A stretch of DNA of 7,022 nucleotides, taken from assembly GCA_031262005.1 (NCBI GenBank), contig JAISIO010000191.1, positions 1-7,022 on the forward strand, written 5' to 3'. The notes beneath the pieces were generated by a model. The model was not told the DNA's origin and ran no database searches. It saw only the letters and a list, made by a program, of their open reading frames with translations. Positions 1 through 6,700 of this stretch are shown here, one piece after another. Origin of the DNA: Bacteroidales bacterium. Lineage in GTDB: Bacteria > Bacteroidota > Bacteroidia > Bacteroidales > UBA1715. The stretch's first letter is position 1. Each line of letters starts with the position of its first letter. The translations under genes and the position numbers were made by a program.

Positions 1-473
1 GAAATTTCCATAAGCGGAGCTTCCACGCAGTGAATGTGTGCAAGATTTTGATACTGCTCGGGAATGGAGCACTGCGGACGGTTATAAATGTACAAATGAT
101 AGCGTTCCAATATCAATTGATAATGTTTCCACGTGTGGAAATTCATTAAATTGTCGCCGCCCATAATGAGCGAAAATGTATAATTGGGGTATTTTTCTTC
201 CAAATGAGTGAGCGTGTGAATGGTGTACGAAGGTTGTGGTAATGAAAATTCTATGGTGCTTGCTCGCATGGTAGGGAAATTTTCAATTGCCCTGCACACC
301 ATTTCGTAGCGTTGGTAATTGTTGAGCAGCGATGATTTGTTTTTTGCCGGATTGTGCGGCGAAATCACAAACCACAATTGCTCCATGTCGGTAAATTCTA
401 CCATATAGTTGGCAATAGCCAAATGCCCTATGTGAATAGGATTGAACGAACCAAAAAATAATCCGATGTTCAT
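1..473 (-). CDS. nadD: Nicotinate-nucleotide adenylyltransferase, C-terminus off window
   Basis: NadD transfers AMP from ATP to nicotinate mononucleotide, giving deamido-NAD, the penultimate cytosolic step of NAD synthesis. The first 157 residues are visible. They open with MNIGLFFGSFNPIHIGHL, the nucleotidyltransferase P-loop-like motif with the H14-x-G-H17 signature. Further on are SPHNPAKN (substrate loop), a PSYTIHTLTHL segment typical of NadD, and LIMGGDNLMNFHTWKHY, which matches the family's central strand and helix (usually G-x-D-x-L followed by W). The window ends at MEI-S, where the family's conserved ISSTxIR motif would begin, so about 30-40 residues are missing. The ATG at 473 is chosen because the P-loop strand begins at once after it. 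A Bacteroidota-type promoter lies about 45 bases upstream. The gene is divergent from everything else here. Identification is by motif recognition and is firm. Confidence 0.95.
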   Translation of the reverse strand, partial: MNIGLFFGSFNPIHIGHLAIANYMVEFTDMEQLWFVISPHNPAKNKSSLLNNYQRYEMVCRAIENFPTMRASTIEFSLPQPSYTIHTLTHLEEKYPNYTFSLIMGGDNLMNFHTWKHYQLILERYHLYIYNRPQCSIPEQYQNLAHIHCVEAPLMEI

Positions 474-516
474 GTATTGTGATTTTTTTTACAATATTTC
501 CAAATAATACCAAATG

Positions 517-546
517 CAAAAGTAATATTTTTTAATGATTTTCAAT
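517..546 (-). promoter_or_regulatory. Bacteroidota-type promoter for nadD
   Basis: Read on the minus strand, TACTTTTG (524 to 517, followed by C) matches the Bacteroidota -7 consensus TAnnTTTG exactly. ATTG (546 to 543) lies 18 bases further upstream and is a plausible -33 element (consensus TTTG or TTG). Transcription would start near 510, leaving a leader of about 37 bases before the nadD ATG at 473. The leader has no Shine-Dalgarno sequence, which is usual in this phylum. The consensus is established; use of this site is inferred. Confidence 0.6.
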
Positions 547-572
547 TTGTCCCTCTTCAAGACTTTTCTGAG

Positions 573-654
573 CCGGGGCAGATGAAAAATGGTATGCCAA
601 ATATGGGGTGACGGAGGAGAAAATTGCATGTATAGAAAGTATGGCGCACCCGAT
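573..654. repeat. Dispersed direct repeat, copy 1
   Basis: The 38-bp core at 617-654 (beginning GAGAAAATTGCATG, ending GCGCACCCGAT) recurs at 2010-2047 with one difference (A647 versus G2040). Weaker similarity extends left to 573 through shared blocks CCGG, AAAAAT and TGCCAA separated by small gaps. It lies 115 bp before the start of the first ATPase gene and behind the nadD promoter. No repeat of this kind is seen after the second ATPase. It could be a degenerate intergenic repeat element, or one of a pair of flanks of a mobile gene unit. Confidence 0.8.
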
Positions 655-664
655 AAAATTATTA

Positions 665-694
665 TAAAAACTTTGTGTAATACGAAAGTTTTTA
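665..694. repeat. Perfect 10-bp inverted repeat with 10-base loop
   Basis: TAAAAACTTT (665-674) pairs completely with AAAGTTTTTA (685-694) around the loop GTGTAATACG. The stem is AT-rich (one G-C pair) and thermodynamically weak, so a protein-binding operator is as likely as an RNA hairpin. It lies between the two divergent promoters, about 50 bp upstream of the -7 box of the ATPase gene. It could also act as a weak terminator shielding the two transcription units. The dyad is seen directly; any role is inferred. Confidence 0.5.
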
Positions 695-746
695 CAATAA
701 AACGGATTTTTACTTAAAAAACTATTAAAATTTCACAAGTTTTGAT

Positions 747-754
747 TACTTTTG
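747..754 (+). promoter_or_regulatory. Bacteroidota -7 promoter element of first ATPase
   Basis: TACTTTTG (747-754, followed by C) matches TAnnTTTG exactly and is identical to the nadD box on the other strand. No good -33 TTTG is present; ATTA at 724-727 is the best match at that distance. The box ends only 14 bases before the ATG at 769, so the mRNA leader would be 10 bases or less. This also rules out the in-frame TTG at 742 as a start, because that codon lies upstream of the expected transcription start. Confidence 0.6.
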
Positions 755-768
755 CAGAAAATAGTTAT

Positions 769-1974
769 ATGAAACTGATAGAGCGTAAAAATTATTTGAA
801 TAAACTGATTTCGGTGAAAGACACAGATGTAATCAAAGTAGTTACCGGAATAAGGCGATGCGGCAAATCGACTTTGTTTCGTATGTATATCAACTATTTA
901 CTGGAACACGAAGTGAAGCCGGAAAATATATTGACGTACAATTTTGAGGATTTTTCCATGCTTCCCTATTTAAAAAATCCGGAAAAATTGCATACAGAGA
1001 TTATTGCGCAAACCGAGAATAGTAAAAAAACATATATTTTTCTTGATGAAGTACAAAATTTGGAAAACTTTGAGCGGTTTATTGATTCTTTGCACTTGCG
1101 TCAGAATATTGATGTGTATGTAACAGGTTCAAATTCCTTCTTGCTATCGAGCGAACTTGCAACATTGCTTACAGGCAGGTATATTGAAATTCATATACTC
1201 CCATTTTCATTTAAAGAATATATTGAAACCACGGCAGACCATTCGCGTTTAGATTTGCTTTTTGCAGAATATATGTATAACGGAGGCTTCCCCGGTGTTT
1301 GCGCTATGCCGGATTTAATGAAAAAAGATTATTTGAGAAGTATATACAACAGCATCATGGAAAAAGATATTTTGGTGCGCAATATGTGGCGTAAGTCCGA
1401 AAATTTCGACCGCCTTGTGCGCTTTATGTTCGATTCAATCGGCTCGTCTTTATCTGCTTACAGCATATCAAAATCTTTTAAAAATATGGGATTTAATGCT
1501 TCGCCTCAAACGGTGGAAACATATATTGAAGCCATTCGCAGTTCATATCTGTTCTACAAAACGCAAAGATTTAATATTAAAGGAAAAACGATATTAACTA
1601 CGCAAGAAAAGTATTATGCAGTAGATTTGGGTTTGAAAAATATGTTGCTTGGTCAAGTTGCAAATGCCGACATGGGGCATAATTTGGAAAACATTGTTTA
1701 TCTCGAACTCCTACGCCGAGGTAAAACTGTAAATATAGGCAAAGCAAACAATGCGGAAATCGATTTCGTATGCAGCAACCCCGGAGGCGATTACGAATAT
1801 ATACAAGTAGCTTGGACAGCCAAAGAAGAAAGTACCTTTCAACGAGAAATACGCCCGTTTGAACTCATTAAAGATTACAACAAACGAATACTTTTAACTA
1901 CTGATGTGGAGGTAGTAACCTCATATAAGGGAATACAAAAGCTAAATGTAATTGATTGGCTATTGGCAGAATAA
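769..1974 (+). CDS. AAA_14/DUF4143 P-loop ATPase (COG1373-like), first copy
   Basis: This 401-residue protein is a predicted cytosolic ATPase of unknown cellular role. The N-terminal AAA_14 domain holds a Walker A motif GIRRCGKST (27-35, K33), a Walker B strand YIFLDEVQ (89-96, D93-E94), a sensor-like TGSNS (119-123) and TGRY (135-138). A GGFP turn (172-175) leads into the DUF4143 half. That half has a helix-turn-helix-like stretch (about 226-271), YAVDLGLKN (283-291) and LENIVYLELLRRG (306-318). It ends in a PD-(D/E)XK nuclease-like core: E330-I-D332, but Q346-V-A348 where E-x-K would be, so nuclease activity is unlikely. The frame stays open back to a TTG at 742, but ATG 769 is preferred because of the promoter at 747. 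The length is normal for the family. Direct repeats lie on both sides, which hints at an accessory, possibly mobile gene. Family call firm; function unknown. Confidence 0.92.
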   Translation: MKLIERKNYLNKLISVKDTDVIKVVTGIRRCGKSTLFRMYINYLLEHEVKPENILTYNFEDFSMLPYLKNPEKLHTEIIAQTENSKKTYIFLDEVQNLENFERFIDSLHLRQNIDVYVTGSNSFLLSSELATLLTGRYIEIHILPFSFKEYIETTADHSRLDLLFAEYMYNGGFPGVCAMPDLMKKDYLRSIYNSIMEKDILVRNMWRKSENFDRLVRFMFDSIGSSLSAYSISKSFKNMGFNASPQTVETYIEAIRSSYLFYKTQRFNIKGKTILTTQEKYYAVDLGLKNMLLGQVANADMGHNLENIVYLELLRRGKTVNIGKANNAEIDFVCSNPGGDYEYIQVAWTAKEESTFQREIRPFELIKDYNKRILLTTDVEVVTSYKGIQKLNVIDWLLAE

Positions 1975-1983
1975 AACGAAAAA

Positions 1984-2047
1984 CCGGATAAAAATATGTG
2001 CCAACAGATGAGAAAATTGCATGTATAGAAAGTATGGCGCGCCCGAT
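1984..2047. repeat. Dispersed direct repeat, copy 2
   Basis: The core at 2010-2047 matches 617-654 at 37 of 38 bases in the same orientation. The left part (CCGG 1984-1987, AAAAAT 1990-1995, TGCCAA 1999-2004) follows copy 1 with about 18 bases fewer in total. It begins 9 bases after the stop codon of the first ATPase, so the two copies bracket that gene with a core-to-core spacing of 1393 bp. No T-run or strong hairpin is seen here, so it does not look like a simple terminator. Confidence 0.8.
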
Positions 2048-2100
2048 GGGATAAAAAGCACAAGTTGACAAATCGGCTTTGCCACCAATAGAATGCCCGC
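2048..2100. other. Unassigned spacer between repeat copy 2 and array
   Basis: This 53-base stretch is less A-rich than its neighbours. It contains a TTGACA hexamer (2065-2070) with no matching -10 partner at the expected spacing, and no start codon leading to a credible peptide. On the minus strand the frame through the repeat stays open here but has no ATG. Nothing functional can be assigned. Confidence 0.4.
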
Positions 2101-2276
2101 AAGAAAAAAGTGTAAAAAAACACTATCTTTTTGTGGGAAAAAGTGTGATGTAATAGTGCTTTTTTGTGGAAAAAAGTGTGGTTTTGTTCGATATTCATTG
2201 GAAAAAAGTGTTGTGTAATAGTGATTTTTCTTGGAAAAAAGTGTATTTTTGTTCGATATTCATTGGAAAAAAGTGT
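2101..2276. repeat. Phased tandem array: 65-bp higher-order repeat
   Basis: Six elements resembling TGGAAAAAAGTGT begin at 2101 (degenerate), 2134, 2167, 2199, 2232 and 2264; the last four are identical. Steps are 33, 33, 32, 33 and 32 bp. The sequences between them alternate. Type A (2134-2166, 2199-2231) carries TAATAGTG and a T-run; type B (2167-2198, 2232-2263) carries TTTTGTTCGATATTCAT. A plus B make a 65-bp unit present twice (57 of 65 bases identical), with a decayed half-unit before and a 13-bp remnant after. The two B units agree at 30 of 32 positions. The array ends 29 bp before the ATG of the second ATPase, so it occupies the promoter region. AGTGT/ACACT at 2109-2124 forms a small hairpin within the first copy. 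The array may be operator sites, duplicated promoters or slippage products; its function is unknown. Confidence 0.85.
2244..2251 (+). promoter_or_regulatory. Candidate -7 element for second ATPase
   Basis: TATTTTTG inside the second type-B unit fits TAnnTTTG. The equivalent positions in the first B unit (2179-2186) read TGGTTTTG and do not fit. Transcription would start near 2257, giving a leader of about 49 bases to the ATG at 2306. No TTTG or TTG is found about 19 bases upstream, so the -33 element is missing and the call is weak. Confidence 0.35.
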
Positions 2277-2305
2277 AAATAACAGGTATTAAAACACGGA
2301 AATAA

Positions 2306-3598
2306 ATGTACAGAACAAAGATAAACGACCTAAAAAAGTGGAAATCAGACAAAGCCAGAAAGCCTTTGATATTCATTGGTGCGAGGCAAGTTGGTAAGAC
2401 ATATCTTATCAAAGATTTTGGGCAACAAGCGTATAAACAAGTTGCATACATAAATTTTGAACGACCCAATGCACCTCAAAATTTGTTTGAGGTAGATTTT
2501 GATATTGATAGAATTATCACGGTGTTGAATGCCTATTGCAAAATGAAAATAACGGCAGACGACACCTTGCTTGTGTTTGACGAAATTCAGGCAGCACCCA
2601 AAGGCATAACCGCATTGAAATATTTTTACGAAGATGCTCCGCACTATCATATCATTGCCGCGGGTTCTTTGCTTGGCGTGAATATTCATCCTGACGAATC
2701 TTTTCCCGTAGGCAAGGTTGATTTTATGAAGTTGTACCCATTGTCGTTCTACGAATTTTTGCTCGCAATGGGCGAAACCGGCATAGCCGAACTTGTAGAA
2801 CAGCGTGATTTGGAAAACTTGACTTTTTTCAGTGCCAAATTGATTCCTCTTTTGCAATATTATTTGTTCACTGGGGGAATGCCCGAAGTAGTTGCGAATT
2901 TTGTGGAAAATAGAGATTGGCAAGCCGCCAGAAAAATTCAAAACCAAATACTAACTTCATATCGCAATGATTTTTCAAAACACGCTCCCAAAGAAATTGT
3001 GCCGCGAATAAATATGGTGTGGGACAGCATAGCAGCACAACTTGCCAAAGAAAACAAGAAATTTATGTATGGCGTGATAAAAGAAGGTGCACGAGCGAAA
3101 GATTTTGAATTAGCCATACAATGGCTCGTTGATGCGGGCTTGCTGCACAAGGTGTATAACACTTCCAAACCCAATATTCCGCTCATTCATTATCAAGAAT
3201 TGTCGGCGTTCAAGTTATTCCTTAATGATGTTGGATTATTGAGCGCAATGTCTAAACTCAATTCTCAAATCATTGCCGCCGGCGATGCTATTTTTACGGA
3301 ATTTAAAGGTGCATTATCGGAGCAATATGTTTTTCAACAACTACTACAAGCAGAACATTTTGATATTTTTTATCATACATTTAACGGCAGCAAATACGAA
3401 CTTGATTTTCTTGTGCAGACGGCTCAAAATGAAATCATTCCGATAGAAGTGAAAGCCGGAGAAAACCTTGCGGCTCATAGTTTTAAATATTTTTGTCAAA
3501 CACACAATCCCAAACGAGCGATACGGACTTCGCTTGCAAACTATAAAGAAGAATCGTGGCTAACAAATGTGCCGCTTTATGCAATAAACACATTGTAG
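2306..3598 (+). CDS. AAA_14/DUF4143 P-loop ATPase (COG1373-like), second copy
   Basis: This 430-residue predicted cytosolic ATPase is of unknown role and belongs to a different subtype from the first. The AAA_14 domain has Walker A GARQVGKT (25-32, K31), Walker B TLLVFDEIQ (87-95, D92-E93) and a sensor-like AAGSLLG (118-124). GGMPEVV (190-196) marks the link to DUF4143, which has SYRNDFSKHAP (218-228), a winged-helix-like region (about 254-290) and LSEQYVFQQLL (337-347). The C-terminus carries a complete PD-(D/E)XK-like set, E365-L-D367 then E381-V-K383 in PIEVKAGEN, unlike the first ATPase where this triad is broken. ATG 2306 is the natural start: it precedes the usual short N-terminal helix, with a weak GGA at 2298-2300. 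The 331-bp repeat-filled spacer suggests transcription separate from the upstream gene. Family call firm; substrate unknown, DNA a reasonable guess. Confidence 0.92.
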   Translation: MYRTKINDLKKWKSDKARKPLIFIGARQVGKTYLIKDFGQQAYKQVAYINFERPNAPQNLFEVDFDIDRIITVLNAYCKMKITADDTLLVFDEIQAAPKGITALKYFYEDAPHYHIIAAGSLLGVNIHPDESFPVGKVDFMKLYPLSFYEFLLAMGETGIAELVEQRDLENLTFFSAKLIPLLQYYLFTGGMPEVVANFVENRDWQAARKIQNQILTSYRNDFSKHAPKEIVPRINMVWDSIAAQLAKENKKFMYGVIKEGARAKDFELAIQWLVDAGLLHKVYNTSKPNIPLIHYQELSAFKLFLNDVGLLSAMSKLNSQIIAAGDAIFTEFKGALSEQYVFQQLLQAEHFDIFYHTFNGSKYELDFLVQTAQNEIIPIEVKAGENLAAHSFKYFCQTHNPKRAIRTSLANYKEESWLTNVPLYAINTL

Positions 3599-3756
3599 AT
3601 AGTTCTACCCAACAGCATTTTTTAACCGTTGTTGGTTATACGCCTTCACACCAAAAACAAAAAAATCGCACAAGAATGTGAAGAAAATCATGCAAACATA
3701 ACACCCGATACGAACAGAATGTATATTTTCGTGAAAAATCACAAAAAATTACACCA
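3599..3756. other. Intergenic spacer before kinase gene
   Basis: The 158-bp spacer holds a weak dyad, CCAACA (3609-3614) with TGTTGG (3630-3635), and an overlapping one, TAACC (3623-3627) with GGTTA (3634-3638). Neither is followed by a T-run, so no terminator is called for the upstream ATPase. Close to the kinase start, TATATTTT (3722-3729) is a one-mismatch -7 box without a -33 partner. GTGA-AAAA-TCAC (3731-3742) is a short perfect dyad just downstream of it that could be a small operator in the leader. All of these are weak. Confidence 0.3.
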
Positions 3757-6700
3757 ATGACATACACAACACTCTTCTGGGGCGCCGACACCGCCATGCT
3801 TGAACAATTGCAAAGCTATACTACTCAAAAAATTACGCACGTAACCGAAGATAGCGTGTGCGAATGCGACGAAACACAAGAAATTCTCTTGTTAGTGGAA
3901 CTCGAATATGCCGAAAGTGTAATAACACACGAGCGTTTCTCTCGATGTTTTTCGGTTGCTGTGGCATATAATTCGCAAGACAATGATGTGGCAAACGCAG
4001 ATCTTTTCAATGATGTTTTATTCCTTTCGGAACCCGACACCGTGCTGCGTATGCGTTTTGAACTGTACAACAAACTTTTGCTTACCAAACAAGGAGCACA
4101 CCACAATGGCGATAAATACAAAGATTTTTTCTATCAAAACGACATTCCGGTAATTGTGCTCAACAATCAAGGCATTCTGATAGAGGCAAATAATCAATTT
4201 TTAACCAAAACGGGTTACATAGAAAACGAACTCTATAACAAGCCATACACCTTGTTTTTTCAAAATTTCGACTTTGAACACAACAAAAAAAACGGTTTTG
4301 TAATGGCAAACCTTGTCAGCAAACAGAACGAACTGATACCAAAGGAACTACATATAACCCGAATTCCCTCAGACGACGAAGATGTGTTTCTTGTAGTATG
4401 CCACAGCATAAGCAAGCAAATAGATTATGTGCAACAAATTCAATACGACGAAATTCGTTTCCGTTCGGTAATTACCAATTCGCCCAACGGATTGTTGATT
4501 TTTAAGGACAATAAAATTACCTTTCTCAATGAAATGGCTCTTTTGATATTTGGCGGCAGAACCGAAGAGTTTCTACAAAAAGATATTTCGCAATTAGTTA
4601 TTCCTTCTCAGAAAAAAGGTTTTGAGGATTTTATTGCCGAACAGAGCGAAAATCCAACGAGTATCAATAAACAATTCACGTTTTTGTCGGTCAATCACGA
4701 AGAAATTTTTGTAAAAGTGTATTGTAAGTCGCTTTCGTTAGATGGCGAATATCTTCTTTTGTTTCAAGACATTAGCGAATTGATGAAATCGAAAGAACTG
4801 ATTGCCAATCAGGAATTTTACTTGAACGAAATGCAAACTATGGCAAAAATAGGGCATTACGAGGTTGATTTTAAATCGAACACCATTTATTGGTCGCGCG
4901 AAATGTATAGTATTTACAATATTTCTTCCAAAGTGTTTACCCCTTCGTTGTACCGAGTGTTGCATTATGTAGCTCCTGACGACGTGCACGCCCTAAAAAA
5001 ATGTTACAATCAAGCAAAACGCCAGCCCGGAATACACGAAATTACCTATCGCCTGCAATTGGGCGATAAAGAAAAATGGATATACGAAAAATTATACGGC
5101 GTGTTTTCTGCCGATGGCGAAATACAGCAAATGGTAGGCTGGTTACACGATATAAGCGACACTATTGTAACCAAACAAGCTCTTGAACTTACCACCAATA
5201 AGTACACGCAATTGTTCGAGAATTTGAGTATTGGTTTCTTGGCTTGTTCTATTGAAACCGATAGCAACGATCAACCGATTGATTACATAATACAAGAACG
5301 AAATCCGGCGTGCGAGCAAATTTGGAGCGGAAACGGTATTGATTTCGGATCGATTCTTAATAAAAGTTTGAAACAATCGGTAGTAGAAAGCAATGTATGG
5401 ATACAGGCAGCCAATGAAGTATATAAAACCCACAAAACGGTACAATTAAAATACACCACGCCGTTCAACAAAACGATTAAAGGCACCGTGTTTATGACTT
5501 TCGACAAATCGCAAATGTTGGCATTCATAGAAGATGTGAGCGAACAAGAAGCAGCATCGCAAATTACACAAAAATTGACCAAACGTCTAAAAAAAATACA
5601 GGACTACGCCCGCATTGGAACACTTACCATACACGCCAACGGCGAATACTATTGGAACAAGGTAATGTATCAATTATTTGAATACAATACCAATGTAAAG
5701 CCAAGCATAGACCTATACATGGCACGAGTGCACCCCGAAGATAAAGACAGCGTAACGGAAGCATATTTTAACAGCATACAACGCAAAGACAAATTTCTTA
5801 CCCGCGAAGTGCGTTTGCAATTCAACGATGGGCGCGTAAAATACCTCTACACCGAAATAGAATTTTTCTACATCAACGGCGAACACGACCGTTCCGAAGG
5901 CTGGCTGCAAGATATTACCGCACGCAGAATTACCGAATTACAATTAATAGCGGCAAAAGAAAAAGCCGAAGAAAGCGATAGACTAAAATCATCGTTTCTT
6001 GCCAATATGAGTCACGAAATCCGCACGCCGCTCAATGCTATTGTGGGTTTTAGTACGCTGCTTGTTCGTAAAAATTATTCCGAAGAAAAACGACAACTAT
6101 TCTTGGACGATATTCAAACCAATTCACGGCACTTGCTTACCATTATCAACGATATTTTGGATATTTCAAAAATTGAAAGTGAGCAAATGGAGTTATCATA
6201 CATTTGGATCGACCTCAACCAATTGATGCAGGAAATAAATGATTCAATGCAATTTCAGATAAAAAACAAAGAGGTTAGTTTATTTTGTCAAAAAACATTG
6301 CCCGATTCGCAAGTACGAATTTATATGGACGATGTGCGTTTGAAACAAATTTTGACCAACTTGATTTCTAATGCAATTAAATTTACTGCCAAAGGATTTG
6401 TACATTTTGGCTACACGCTGCTAAACGATACTACACTGGAGTTTTTTGTAAAAGACACAGGTGTGGGAATTGCTCCCGAAAATCATAACGAAATATTTGA
6501 ATATTTTCGTCAAGAAGACGGAAGTACTACACGAAAATTCGGCGGAACCGGACTCGGTCTTACTATTTCAAAACGCTTGATTGAACTTATGGGCGGAAAA
6601 ATTTGGGTGGAATCGGAAAAAGGGCACGGTGCACAATTCTTTTTTACGCTACCCTACGTGCCGCAGGATACTACTATAACACGCCCGACAAACACTGCAA

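Noticed and set aside
742..768. TTG start at 742 for the first ATPase, giving 410 residues
   Set aside because: The extension overlaps the -7 promoter box at 747-754 and adds nothing that resembles the family N-terminus; ATG 769 fits better.
2065..2070. Sigma-70 type -35 box TTGACA
   Set aside because: There is no -10 partner at 16-18 bp, and the phylum uses a different promoter consensus.
1875..2198. Minus-strand open frame of 107 codons overlapping the first ATPase's 3' end and the repeat array
   Set aside because: It overlaps a clear gene on the other strand, and its HTFFHKK-type periodic peptide is just the translation of the DNA array.
2101..2276. CRISPR array
   Set aside because: The regular 32-33 bp period is suggestive, but the repeated core is only about 13 bp, the spacers are not unique (they alternate between two related types) and no cas gene is present.
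2345..2947. Minus-strand open frame of 200 codons inside the second ATPase gene
   Set aside because: It lies antisense within a gene of a recognised family and has no recognisable motifs; it is a composition shadow.
3609..3638. Possible rho-independent terminator after the second ATPase
   Set aside because: The stems are only 5-6 bp and no T-run follows on the plus strand.
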